Of a stretch of DNA of 35,102 nucleotides, positions 1 to 7,227 are shown in pieces; the stretch's first letter is position 1; each line of letters starts with the position of its first letter. This DNA is from Rubrivivax sp. GTDB taxonomy: Bacteria > Pseudomonadota > Gammaproteobacteria > Burkholderiales > Burkholderiaceae_C. Made by a program: the position numbers and the translations under genes. The notes under the pieces were generated by a model. That model did not search any database and was not told the origin of the DNA. It saw nothing but the letters and a program-made list of their open reading frames with translations. The DNA lies in assembly GCA_016789955.1 (NCBI GenBank), contig JAEUPB010000047.1:1-35102 (forward strand), read 5' to 3'.

Positions 1-1
1 G

Positions 2-1429
2 GTGGGGGGGCGGTCCCGGACCCTGGCGCGCCGGGTCCACACCCGCGTGCGCCCGGCGGTGGGGGGGGCCGTCTGCGCCCCCCCCCGCCTGGGCCCGGCC
101 CCCCCCGCCACCCGGGCCCGCGCCGATACGCACAAGTTCGCCGAACTGCTCGCCCGCCACGCCGGGTACTACGCGCGGCAGATGGCCGCCCTCGCGGCGG
201 AGCACACCGGAGACCACCGGCCCATCGTCGCCGCGCTGCAGGCCGAGATGGCCAACGGCCGGCAGGCCTGGGCGCACGCGGTGGCCACGCAGCGCGGCGA
301 TTCGGTGCTGGGCATGTGCCCTGCGTGGCGGCGCTACTTCATGGCCGTCGGCCGCTTCGAGGAAGGCCACCGGCACTTCGAGGCGGCCCTCGCGCTGGGC
401 GATCGGGCGGAGGTGGCGCGGGCCCGTGCGGAGGCCCGCGCGGCGCTGGCGTGGCTGGCGGTGGCGCGCCACGATGTCGACGGCGCCCGCACGATGGGGC
501 GCCGCGCGCTGGACGAGGCCGAGCTCGTCGGTGCCACGCACCTGATCGCCGACTGCAGCCTCACGCTGGGTGTCGCGCTCGCCGAGCAGCTGCGGTTCGA
601 CGACGCGCGGCCGTGCTTCGAACGCGCGCTGGAGGTGGCCAGCCGGCATGGTCACCGCAGCGAAGCGGCGCGGGCGCTGAACAGCCTGGCCACGCTGGCG
701 CTGCGGCGCGGAGACTACGGCGAGGCGCATGCGCGGTACGAGCGTGCGCTGGCCGCGTTTCGCGACCTCGGCGACCACACCAACGTCACCCGCATCCTGA
801 TGAACACCGGCACGGCCCGCATGGGGCAGCTGGACTGGCCGAACGCCCGGGAGGCGTTCGAGCAGGCGCTGCGCTACGGGCTCGCGCACGACGTGACCTC
901 GTTGCTGGCCCCCATCGAGTTCTCGCTGGGCGCCACCTTGATCGAGCTCGACGAGCTCGACGCCGCGGCCAACAGCCTGGCGCGCGCCCGCGAGCGTTGC
1001 CGCGCGCTGCGGTTCGACAGCTACGAGATCAAGACCGAGTACTACCTGGCGCGCATCGCGGCACGGCGCGGCCACCACGCCGAGGCCGCGCGGGCCCTGC
1101 TGTCGGCGGCGCGCCGGGCGCACGCGCAGGCCTGGACGCTGGACCTGCAGTACATCCTGCTGTTCGTGGCCGAGCTGCTGCGCGACATGGGCCACACGCC
1201 TGACGCGCGCCGCGTGCTGCGCGGCCTGGCCGCCACGACGGCGGCCGACTCATCGGTGGGCCGGATGGTCGCGGCGTGCCTGCACACGCTGCCGGTGGTG
1301 GCTGCTGCCGGCGCAGCGCCGCCCGACGTGGCCTTCGGCACGATGACCAGCCACCTCGCCCACAGCGGCGATCTCGACGACTTCCTCGCCCGCCTGAGCA
1401 AGGCCCCAGCGGCCGTGCCGGCAGCCTGA
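2..1429 (+). CDS. TPR-rich C-terminal part of a regulatory ATPase-like protein (5' partial)
   Basis: The frame is open from the window edge, so the N-terminus is missing. From about residue 45 the protein is a run of helical repeats of TPR type, for example FERALEVASRHGHRSEAARA, then YERALAAFRDLG and FEQALRYGLAHD, each about 35-40 residues apart. The segment near residues 45-60 (FAELLARHAGYYARQM) resembles the join between ATPase and TPR regions in AfsR/LuxR-like and cyclase-linked regulators, so the missing part was probably an NTPase with a signalling or DNA-binding domain; this is inference. The first 120 bases are packed with G and C homopolymer runs and their translation is low-complexity, so residues 1-40 may be a sequence-end artefact. 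Family confidence is good for TPR and low for overall role. Confidence 0.6.
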   Translation: MGGRSRTLARRVHTRVRPAVGGAVCAPPRLGPAPPATRARADTHKFAELLARHAGYYARQMAALAAEHTGDHRPIVAALQAEMANGRQAWAHAVATQRGDSVLGMCPAWRRYFMAVGRFEEGHRHFEAALALGDRAEVARARAEARAALAWLAVARHDVDGARTMGRRALDEAELVGATHLIADCSLTLGVALAEQLRFDDARPCFERALEVASRHGHRSEAARALNSLATLALRRGDYGEAHARYERALAAFRDLGDHTNVTRILMNTGTARMGQLDWPNAREAFEQALRYGLAHDVTSLLAPIEFSLGATLIELDELDAAANSLARARERCRALRFDSYEIKTEYYLARIAARRGHHAEAARALLSAARRAHAQAWTLDLQYILLFVAELLRDMGHTPDARRVLRGLAATTAADSSVGRMVAACLHTLPVVAAAGAAPPDVAFGTMTSHLAHSGDLDDFLARLSKAPAAVPAA

Positions 1430-1444
1430 GCCGCGCGGCGTGCG

Positions 1445-1699
1445 TCAGGCGGCCAGCCAGGCCCGTGTCTCTCGGCGCAGGTGCCGTGCACGCGTCAGCT
1501 GTCGAGCGATGGCCTTGGTTGTCCAGACCAGCCTGTTGAGCCACGCCGCGAGGAAAGGCAATCCGACGAGCACGGCCAGTACCGCCAGAGTCCGCCATGC
1601 GGATCGCCACACGCGCGTGCGCATCTGCACAGGGGCCGTCCACGCCAACGCCACACGCTCGCGCGGCCCGAGACGGCGCATTTGGCGCTCGCGGGCCAT
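1445..1699 (-). CDS. Small membrane protein, C-terminal part (84 aa)
   Basis: The frame has its own ATG at 1699 and encodes one clear membrane helix (TLAVLAVLVGLPFLAAWL) preceded by an Arg-rich segment, consistent with positive-inside topology. It overlaps the end of the upstream frame (1495-1998) and most likely is the true C-terminus of that protein after a frameshift, although an independent 84-residue gene cannot be excluded. The last residues, HLRRETRAWLAA, closely match the last residues of the neighbouring hydrolase (FLRRETRAWLED), and the match is also visible in DNA (1452-1480 against 2022-2050). No function can be assigned. Confidence 0.4.
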   Translation of the reverse strand: MARERQMRRLGPRERVALAWTAPVQMRTRVWRSAWRTLAVLAVLVGLPFLAAWLNRLVWTTKAIARQLTRARHLRRETRAWLAA

Positions 1700-1998
1700 C
1701 GGTCCATGTGGTACGCCCAGGGCGGCAGGAAGAAGTACGGCACCTGCAGCGCTTGCACCACGGCGGACAGCGGCAGCCCCAGGTCATGCATCCGCCACAG
1801 AAGCAGCCCGGCCACCACCGAAAGCACCAGCAGCGCCAGGAAGCAGCCGGCGCCGGCCAGCGCCATGGGCGTTGCGGTTCCCCGCAGGAGCGGCCCCAGG
1901 TCTGGAACCGCCTTCGCCAGCGCCGCGCCACCCCCGATCACTTCGCAGGCGGCAATCACCTTGAGCAGCGTGCCGATGTCGTCCTCCTCTCGCCGCAC
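1495..1998 (-). pseudogene. Small membrane protein, N-terminal part; probably frameshifted into the ORF at 1445-1699
   Basis: I do not recognise the family. The useful part of this frame covers about 95 residues after 1977, with a hydrophobic helix (AGAGCFLALLVLSVVAGLLL) followed by an aromatic stretch (PYFFLPPWAYHM). Past about 1695 the same frame becomes Arg/Trp/Cys-rich and reads like a shadow, while the frame of 1445-1699 becomes protein-like and supplies a second membrane helix. The simplest reading is one protein of about 175 residues interrupted by a frameshift near 1690-1700. The start is also odd: a perfect AGGAGG at 1983-1988 sits 5 nt before ATC (1975-1977), with no ATG; the only nearby conventional start is GTG at 1998, inside a region with no obvious ribosome binding site. 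Confidence 0.4.
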
Positions 1999-2011
1999 GG
2001 GCCCGGCAGTT

Positions 2012-3019
2012 TCAGTCCTCCAGCCAGGCCCGCGTCTCGCGGCGCAGGAACTCGGCATCCACCGGGTTGTTCACCGGGTTGCCGGCGCGGTGCCCGTGGA
2101 TGCTCGGGATCGGCCGCAGCGCGGCGTGGCGCAGGTGCGGCAGCTCGGCCTCGTTGTCGGCCACGCGGAAGTAGAGGTCGGTGGCGCCGGGCATCAGCAG
2201 CACCTTGGCCTCGATCGCGCGCAGCGCTCGCGGCAGGTCGCCGCCGTACAGCGGGTTGTCGCTGATGTCCCCGGCGTGCCAGCACAGCGCCTGCGCGTAC
2301 AGGTTGGCAGCCTTGCGCAGCGCCCAGCGCGCGTCCCACTGGTTCTGCAGGAAGCTCTCCAGGTCGGCCTCGGTGGCCAGGTGCAGCCCGGCGCGGTAGT
2401 AGTCCTGGCTCAAGGCCCAGCCCGCGTAGATGCGGCCAAAGGCGCGAATCGTCTTCACCGGTTCCGCGCTGAACCGTCCTTCGCCCAGGTACTCCGGCGC
2501 GGCTTCCAGCACCGCCAGCAGGCCGCGCAGGAACACCTGGTTGTGCACGGCGGTCTTCGCGCTGCCGCACACGGCCACGATGCGCTCCACCGCGCCGGGG
2601 AACGCCGCGGCCCAGTGGTACGCCTGTTGCGCGCCCATCGACCAACCGTAGACGCAGGCCACGCGCTCCACGCCGAACACCTCGGCCAGCAGGCGCCGCT
2701 GCGCATGCACGTTGTCCCACGCGGTGACGAGCGGCGGGTAGCTGGCGCTGTTGGAGGGCGACGTGGAGAGCCCGTTGCCGAACATGTCAGGCTGCACGAT
2801 GAACCAGCGCGTGGGGTCGAGGATGCCGACCGGGCCGATCAGCCAGGTGAGTTCCGGCGTCAGCGCCGAGTAGCTGGTGGGATAGACGATGACGTTGTCG
2901 CGCGCCGGCGAGAGCGTGCCGTGGGCGCGCCAGGCCAGCCGCGCGTCGCGCAGCGTGCCGCCCTCGAGCAGCGGCAGGTCACCGAGGGCGAGCACGCCCT
3001 CCTGTGTGGGCCAGGTCAT
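2012..3019 (-). CDS. Alpha/beta hydrolase of the homoserine O-acetyltransferase (MetX-like) family
   Basis: A 335-residue protein with the alpha/beta hydrolase layout of MetX-like acyltransferases. The nucleophile elbow is GWSMG (around residue 130), so the active-site Ser is within VYGWSMGAQQ; the PTSYSA and NPLYGGD segments and a late Asp (PGATDLYF) plus His (SIHGHRAGNP) fit the remaining catalytic triad. True MetX proteins make O-acetyl-L-homoserine from homoserine and acetyl-CoA in methionine synthesis; this one is shorter and stands alone without metW, so it may act on a different acyl ester. The ATG at 3019 is preceded by GGAG about 7 nt upstream. It is divergent from the vapB gene at 3157, with 137 nt between. 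Family confidence is high, substrate is unknown. Confidence 0.75.
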   Translation of the reverse strand: MTWPTQEGVLALGDLPLLEGGTLRDARLAWRAHGTLSPARDNVIVYPTSYSALTPELTWLIGPVGILDPTRWFIVQPDMFGNGLSTSPSNSASYPPLVTAWDNVHAQRRLLAEVFGVERVACVYGWSMGAQQAYHWAAAFPGAVERIVAVCGSAKTAVHNQVFLRGLLAVLEAAPEYLGEGRFSAEPVKTIRAFGRIYAGWALSQDYYRAGLHLATEADLESFLQNQWDARWALRKAANLYAQALCWHAGDISDNPLYGGDLPRALRAIEAKVLLMPGATDLYFRVADNEAELPHLRHAALRPIPSIHGHRAGNPVNNPVDAEFLRRETRAWLED

Positions 3020-3117
3020 GCGGGGGCTCCGGCAGGCGGTTGTTCAGCTGGTCCACCGACCCCGCGAGGTCGGCGAGCCTCGTGCGCACGGATTGTGCGG
3101 CGACGCATCCGTGGTGG

Positions 3118-3160
3118 CTGTCGCAGCGACAGTACAGAAATCTGTATCATGTTTGCATGA
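3118..3160 (+). promoter_or_regulatory. Three abutting perfect dyads over the vapB1 start (candidate operator/promoter)
   Basis: Three perfect inverted repeats follow each other with no gap: CTGTCGC-A-GCGACAG (3118-3132), TACAGA-AA-TCTGTA (3133-3146) and TCATG-TTTG-CATGA (3147-3160). The third contains the ATG of the antitoxin. A -10-like TATCAT (3145-3150) lies 6 nt before the ATG and no Shine-Dalgarno sequence is visible, so the transcript may be leaderless. VapB antitoxins, alone or with VapC, usually repress their own promoter by binding such repeats; that binding here is inference. Confidence 0.6.
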
Positions 3161-3402
3161 AGACCACCTTGAACCTCAATGATCAGCTCCTGGCCGATGC
3201 CAAGGCGCTCGCCGCGCAGCAGCGGATGAGCCTGACGCGCCTGATCGAGGAAGGTCTGCAGATGCGACTTCGCGCGCAGGCAGGTTCCACCAAGCCCGTC
3301 CGGATCCGCCTGCCCGTTTTCAAGGGCCGCGGCGGCCTGGTGAAGGGTGTCGATCCGCTGAGCAACAAGGCGCTGCTCGAGGCGCTGGGCGATGACGCCT
3401 GA
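3157..3402 (+). CDS. vapB: VapB-type antitoxin
   Basis: An 81-residue protein beginning MKTTLNLNDQLLADAKALAA, the ribbon-helix-helix pattern typical of VapB antitoxins (short beta strand, then two helices with LIEEGLQMRL). The C-terminal half (VRIRLPVFKGRGGLVKGVDP) would wrap the toxin. VapB neutralises the VapC ribonuclease and autoregulates the operon. The ATG at 3157 was chosen because it starts the canonical MKTT motif; the longer open frame upstream has no family similarity. The stop lies 11 nt inside the vapC frame. A second, separate VapBC pair is present at 25.0-25.7 kb and starts with the nearly identical MKTTIELPDDLL, so the two antitoxins belong to the same subfamily. Confidence 0.85.
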   Translation: MKTTLNLNDQLLADAKALAAQQRMSLTRLIEEGLQMRLRAQAGSTKPVRIRLPVFKGRGGLVKGVDPLSNKALLEALGDDA

Positions 3403-3829
3403 CGTCAACGTGCTGGTGGCTGCATCGCGCACCGATCATCCCCATCACGCCGTCGCGCGGGCCTGGCTCGAGCAGACCGTCCGGACTGCCGTTACCGGTG
3501 CAGGCTTGACGCTGATGCCGATGGTGCTGGTCAGCTTCCTGCGGTTGGTCACCAGTCCGAGGATCTTCCAGGTGGCCACACCGATCGAAGACGCGGTGGC
3601 GTTCGTCGACGCGCTCCTGGCCTCGCCTGGCGTGCACCTCGCGCCACTCGGCCCGGAGTGGTCGAAGCTGCGACAGCTGTGCCTCGACAAGCGATTGAGC
3701 GGAAACGATCTGCCTGATGCCTGGTTGTCGGCAGCCGTCGCGCATCTCGGCGAACACCTCGTCAGCTTCGATCGAGACTTCCGCAGGCTCCTGCCGCGCG
3801 GACAGTTCACGTTGCTCGAGCCTGCATAG
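3392..3829 (+). CDS. vapC: VapC-type PIN-domain toxin
   Basis: A 145-residue PIN-domain ribonuclease. The first acidic residue is in MTPDVNVLVAA (Asp4), and the acidic cluster near the C-terminus is GNDLPDAWLSAAVAHLGEHLVSFDRDF, matching the GN-L-x-DA and SxDxDF patterns of the Mycobacterium-type PIN subfamily. The usual Glu before FLRLVTSPR is Ser here. PIN toxins cut RNA (often tRNA or rRNA) with Mg2+ when the antitoxin is lost. The start overlaps the antitoxin end by 11 nt, so the two are translationally coupled. It converges on the EamA gene with 27 nt between the stops. Activity is inferred from family only. Confidence 0.85.
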   Translation: MTPDVNVLVAASRTDHPHHAVARAWLEQTVRTAVTGAGLTLMPMVLVSFLRLVTSPRIFQVATPIEDAVAFVDALLASPGVHLAPLGPEWSKLRQLCLDKRLSGNDLPDAWLSAAVAHLGEHLVSFDRDFRRLLPRGQFTLLEPA

Positions 3830-3856
3830 CGGCATCCGGAGTCCAGCGTATGCCCC

Positions 3857-4795
3857 TCACTCCGCCACCGTATCCGCCTGCACCGCGCTCACCGGCCGAT
3901 GCTTGTCGGCCGCCGCGCGCACGTTGAGCCACGCGGTGGCGGCGCCGCAGATGCCGATGATCGCCATGCCCACCCAGCCCCAGCCGTCGGGCGTGACGGC
4001 GAACACCACGTAGCCGGCCAAGGCGGCCACCGCGAGCTGGGTGTACTGGAACGGCATCAGCGTCGAGGCCGGGGCCTTGCCCAGCGCCATGATCAGCATC
4101 AGGTGGCCGCTGGTGCCCAGCACGGCCACGGCCACCAGCGCGCCCACCTGCAGCGCGGGGGCGGCCATCAGCGTGCCGATCGGGTCGGCCACGCTGGCCA
4201 GCAGGATCGGCGTGGCGATGGTCACGCCGGTGGCGCCGGTGTAGAAGTTGGTGGTGAACGGGTCTTCGTGCGGCGCGTAGCGGCTGGTCATCAGCTGGAA
4301 GGCCGCGTTGGAGAAGGCCACCGCCAGCGGCAGCAGCGCCGCCCAGCCGACGATGCCGCTGCCCGGCCGGATGACGATCAGCGCGCCGACGAAGCCGCCG
4401 GTCACCAGCGCCCAGCGCAGCGGCGACACGCTTTCCTTCAGCCATGCGCGCGCCACCAGCGTGGCGACGACCGGGCTCAGCATCGTGATGGCGGTGAACT
4501 CGGCCACCGGCATGCGGCGCAGCGCCGCGAAGGCCATCGCCGACGAGAACGCCAGCAGCGCGCCGCGTGCGATCTGGAACATCGGGTTGGCGGTGCGGAA
4601 CGAGCGCTGCGGCGAGAGCGCGATCCACGCCGACATGATCATCGCGTGCAGGCCGTAGCGCGCCCACAGCACCAGTGCCACGGAGAAGGTCGCGCCGACG
4701 TAGCGCACCGTGGTGTCCATCGTCGCGAACGCGCTGGCCGCGCCGATCACCAGCGCGATGCCGAGCAGGGGCTGGGGGTGGTTCGGCGACGACAT
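3857..4795 (-). CDS. DMT-superfamily (EamA) transporter
   Basis: A 312-residue integral membrane protein with the duplicated EamA architecture: about ten hydrophobic segments in two halves (first half from LLGIALVIGAASAFATMDTTVRYV, second half from WAALLPLAVAFSNAAFQLM). The end of the first repeat carries the characteristic AITMLSPVVATLVARAWLKE and the IVIRPG turn. Family members export amino acids, nucleosides or other small metabolites across the inner membrane; nothing local fixes the substrate. The start ATG at 4795 gives an N-terminus of normal length. Genes on either side are convergent (vapC) or remnants, so it appears to be a single-gene transcription unit. Confidence 0.85.
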   Translation of the reverse strand: MSSPNHPQPLLGIALVIGAASAFATMDTTVRYVGATFSVALVLWARYGLHAMIMSAWIALSPQRSFRTANPMFQIARGALLAFSSAMAFAALRRMPVAEFTAITMLSPVVATLVARAWLKESVSPLRWALVTGGFVGALIVIRPGSGIVGWAALLPLAVAFSNAAFQLMTSRYAPHEDPFTTNFYTGATGVTIATPILLASVADPIGTLMAAPALQVGALVAVAVLGTSGHLMLIMALGKAPASTLMPFQYTQLAVAALAGYVVFAVTPDGWGWVGMAIIGICGAATAWLNVRAAADKHRPVSAVQADTVAE

Positions 4796-4847
4796 GCCCC
4801 AAAGTGTGCCTGCGCCGCGCGGGGCGGCTCTCGTCTCAACGCCCGGG

Positions 4848-5010
4848 TCACGCCGGCGTCAGCGCACTCCACAGCGGCACCGCCTCGATGCCCGCCTCCA
4901 GCTCGCAGCGGTGCCGGCCCTGATGGACCACGTACAGCGCATCCAGGCGCACGTCGTCGATCGCGATGCGCATCGACTTGGTCACGGCGTGGCCCTCCCA
5001 GCTCGCGCCG
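4848..5010 (-). pseudogene. Remnant of an AAA/DUF4143 ATPase (3' end with in-frame internal deletion)
   Basis: The minus strand encodes WEGHA joined to VTKSMRIAIDD and then a tail ending EAVPLWSALTPA. Both parts match the intact ATPase at 28749-29906, whose own tail ends EAVPLWSALTPP, but the 46 codons that separate WEGHA from TVTKSMR in the intact gene are absent (138 nt, corresponding to 28887-29024). The DNA match is close: 4850-4985 pairs with 28751-28886 and 4986-5010 with 29025-29049. No promoter or complete domain remains, so this is a dead fragment of a second copy. Confidence 0.8.
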
Positions 5011-5054
5011 GTGCCGCTGTGGCCGGCGAACGTCGAGGCCAACCGGCCGGCGCC
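5003..5054 (+). pseudogene. 52-bp remnant of an amidohydrolase 5' region fused to the ATPase remnant
   Basis: The segment is identical over about 41 bases, and nearly so over 52, to 26966-27017 inside the amidohydrolase gene (coding VPLWPANVEANRLA there). It begins exactly where the ATPase similarity ends, and the eight bases TCGCGCCG (5003-5010) are shared by both parents, which marks a microhomology junction. The result is a scar made of two genes that are neighbours 22 kb away in this same window. Confidence 0.75.
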
Positions 5055-5114
5055 CGGCTCCCTCTAGGGAATCCACGCTGCAGCGGCCCCGACCCGCTGC
5101 CGATACTCGCCGGC

Positions 5115-6059
5115 ATGTCCGCCGCGCGCAACATCGACCTGGTGCTGCTGGAGTGCTTCGACGCGCTGCTGCACGAGCGCAGCGTCTCGCGCGCCGCCGA
5201 GCGGCTGGGCGTCTCGCAGTCGTCGGCCAGCGAGATGCTGGCCAAGCTGCGCGACCGCTTCGACGACCCGCTGCTGGTGCGCACGCGCGACGGCCTGGCC
5301 CCCACCGCGCGCGCGCTGGAATTGCGGCCGCAGGTGCGCGAGGCGATCGACCGCCTGCGCCAGCTGCTGGCCGCCAGCAAGGGCTTCGACCCCGCCACCA
5401 GCGACGAGACCTTCCGGCTCTGCACCTCCGACTACACGCAGCTGCTGCTGATGCCCACGCTCACGCGGCTGATGCTGGCCGAGGCGCCGCACTGCACCGT
5501 GGACGTGCTGCCGGTGCACATCCTGCGCGTCGAGCAGGCGATGGATGCCGGCGACATCGACCTCGCCATCGCCTACTACCCCGAGCCCCCGCCCAGCCTG
5601 CGCCGCAGCCCGCTGTTCAGCGACCGCTACGTGTGCATCGCGCGTCCGGGCCACCCCGAGGCGGTGTCGCCGCTGTCGGCCGAACGCTTCGCGGCGCTGC
5701 CCCACGTGCGCGTGGCCCCCAGCGGCCTGACCTACTTCAGCAGCGTGGTCGACCAGGCGCTCGAGTCGCTGGGCCTGCAGCGTCGCATCGCCGTGTCCAG
5801 CCCGCACTTCCTGCTCGCCGCCCAGCTGGTGTCGCAGACCGACCTCGTGCTGGCGCTGCCGCTGCGCGCGGCGCGGGCCCTGGCCGCGCACTTCGCGCTG
5901 CAGGTGATCCCGATCCCGATGCCGATGCGCACCATCGATCTCTCGATGTACTGGCACGAGCGCTGCCACCACAGTGCCCCGCAGCAATGGCTGCGCGAAC
6001 GCGTGCGCCGAATCCTCACGGCGCAACCGGCCGAAGGCAGCGACCAGGCCGCTGCCTGA
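5115..6059 (+). CDS. LysR-family transcriptional regulator
   Basis: A 314-residue LysR regulator. The N-terminal winged helix-turn-helix spans about residues 5-65 (CFDALLHERSVSRAAERLGV then QSSASEMLAKLRDRFDDPLL and RTRDGLAPTARA), and the effector-binding domain covers about 90-300. The NIDLVLLECFDALLHERSVS start and the DFTQ-like SDYTQLLLMP turn resemble the NahR/NodD/PcaQ-like branch that often senses aromatic or other carboxylic acids. It is convergent with the last gene of the 18-gene catabolic operon (19 nt between stop codons) instead of divergent from its first gene, which is unusual for LysR but still makes it the likely pathway regulator. ATG 5115 was chosen because it gives the canonical N-terminal length; the upstream open frame crosses the chimeric remnant. 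Confidence 0.85.
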   Translation: MSAARNIDLVLLECFDALLHERSVSRAAERLGVSQSSASEMLAKLRDRFDDPLLVRTRDGLAPTARALELRPQVREAIDRLRQLLAASKGFDPATSDETFRLCTSDYTQLLLMPTLTRLMLAEAPHCTVDVLPVHILRVEQAMDAGDIDLAIAYYPEPPPSLRRSPLFSDRYVCIARPGHPEAVSPLSAERFAALPHVRVAPSGLTYFSSVVDQALESLGLQRRIAVSSPHFLLAAQLVSQTDLVLALPLRAARALAAHFALQVIPIPMPMRTIDLSMYWHERCHHSAPQQWLRERVRRILTAQPAEGSDQAAA

Positions 6060-6077
6060 CTTGCGGCGGCGCTGCCG

Positions 6078-6869
6078 TCAGGCGAACCGCACCGACACCC
6101 CACCCAGCCCCTCGATGCGCGCCTCGAAGGCGTCCCCGGCGCGGGCCGGCACCATGGGCCCCAGCGCACCGGTGAGCACGATGTCGCCGGCACGCAGCGG
6201 GTCGCCGCGGCGCGCCAGCGTGCGCGCGAGCCACGCCGCGGCGTTCAGCGGGTGGCCCATGCAGGCGCTGCCGACGCCCTCGCTGACGCTCTCGGCGCCC
6301 CGCGTCATCACCATGCGGGCCTCGCGCAGCGCGATGCGGTCCAGCCGCACGGGGTCGGCGCCGAGCACGAACGCGGCCGCCGACGCGTTGTCGGCGATGG
6401 TGTCGAAGAGCCCGATCTTCCAGTCGGCGATGCGGCTGTCGACGATCTCGAGCGCTGCGAGCGCGAAGGCGCTGGCGCGGATCACGTCGACCACCGTCGC
6501 GTCGGGGTTCGGCACGTCGCGCTCCAGCACCAGCGCGACCTCGGCCTCGACCTTCGGCTGGATCAGCGTGGCCAGCGGCACGGCATCGCCGTCGCCGTGG
6601 CTGGTCGATGCCCACAGGTCGCCGAAGTCCGGCGAGTCCACGCCGAGCTGCCGCTGCACCGCCAGCGACGTGAGCCCGATCTTGCGGCCGACGACACGGT
6701 CGCCGCCGCGCACGCGGCGGTCGCGGTTGATGCGCTGGATGGCGTAGGCCTCGTCGGCGGTGGCGGGCGCGCCGGCGGCCGCGGCGGCCTCGCGCAGCGG
6801 CGCGATCGGCCGGCCGGTGGCGGCGGCCTCCCACAGCAGGTCGGCCAGGGTGATGCGGGGATCGGTCAT
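6078..6869 (-). CDS. 2-oxopent-4-enoate hydratase-like protein (MhpD/FAH superfamily)
   Basis: A 263-residue member of the fumarylacetoacetase superfamily, hydratase/decarboxylase branch. Visible motifs are GRKIGLTS (residues about 62-69), the metal-binding Glu pair in KVEAEVALVLERD, and DSRIADWKI followed by DN-A. Relatives (MhpD, XylJ, DmpE) add water to 2-hydroxypenta-2,4-dienoate after meta ring cleavage. It is the last gene of the operon, and its start overlaps the stop of the NIPSNAP gene as ATGA (6866-6869). No ring-cleavage dioxygenase is present in the operon, so the substrate may be a dienoate formed another way or the enzyme may hydrolyse or decarboxylate a 2-oxo acid. Confidence 0.8.
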   Translation of the reverse strand: MTDPRITLADLLWEAAATGRPIAPLREAAAAAGAPATADEAYAIQRINRDRRVRGGDRVVGRKIGLTSLAVQRQLGVDSPDFGDLWASTSHGDGDAVPLATLIQPKVEAEVALVLERDVPNPDATVVDVIRASAFALAALEIVDSRIADWKIGLFDTIADNASAAAFVLGADPVRLDRIALREARMVMTRGAESVSEGVGSACMGHPLNAAAWLARTLARRGDPLRAGDIVLTGALGPMVPARAGDAFEARIEGLGGVSVRFA

Positions 6870-7222
6870 GGCAATTCGTCAGGGGGTTGGGTCATGGGTT
6901 CGGGCAGCCGGCCGACGCCGGGCACGTGCTGCAGCAGCCGGTTGTGCTGCGAGACCACCCAGCCCTGCTCGCCGGTGGCGCGGCGGTAGCCCAGCCAGCG
7001 CGCGTCGGCGTACAGGCGCTCGCGCCGCCGCTCGCGGTCGGCGGCGTCGGCGTAGGCCCACTGGTGCACGAAGGTATCGAGCTCGCCGTCGGCGCCGGTC
7101 CAGTACGCCAGCGGCTCGCCCAGGTGCTCGCGCATCAGTGGCAGCGCCTGCTCGAGGTGCCACGCGAGGTAGCGCGCCAGGCAGCCGGGGCGAATGACGT
7201 AGGTGCGTTCGTCGACCAGCAT
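6866..7222 (-). CDS. NIPSNAP-family protein (copy 1)
   Basis: A 118-residue ferredoxin-like (dimeric alpha/beta barrel) protein of the NIPSNAP family. It opens with MLVDERTYVIRPGCLARYL and has the family patterns GELDTFVHQWAYADAADRERRR and a late VSQHNRLL. These small proteins often sit in catabolic operons and are thought to act as accessory or monooxygenase-fold proteins, with no reaction established for most. A paralogue lies at 16945-17268 in the same operon, with the matching WAYEDAADRDRRR. ATG 7222 was chosen because it matches the start of the paralogue (MLIDLRIYTFHPG); the longer frame is a shadow of the Bug gene. The stop overlaps the hydratase start. Confidence 0.75.
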   Translation of the reverse strand: MLVDERTYVIRPGCLARYLAWHLEQALPLMREHLGEPLAYWTGADGELDTFVHQWAYADAADRERRRERLYADARWLGYRRATGEQGWVVSQHNRLLQHVPGVGRLPEPMTQPPDELP

Positions 7223-7227
7223 CGCCG

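Noticed and set aside
3520-3560. VapC1 as a catalytically dead toxin because Glu is replaced by Ser before FLRLVTSPR
   Set aside because: The Mycobacterium-type PIN subfamily often lacks Glu at this position, and the other acidic residues are present, so loss of activity cannot be claimed.
3899-6175. A 758-codon plus-strand frame across the EamA gene, remnant and LysR region
   Set aside because: It crosses real genes on both strands in shadow frames and its composition is His/Arg/Gly-rich.
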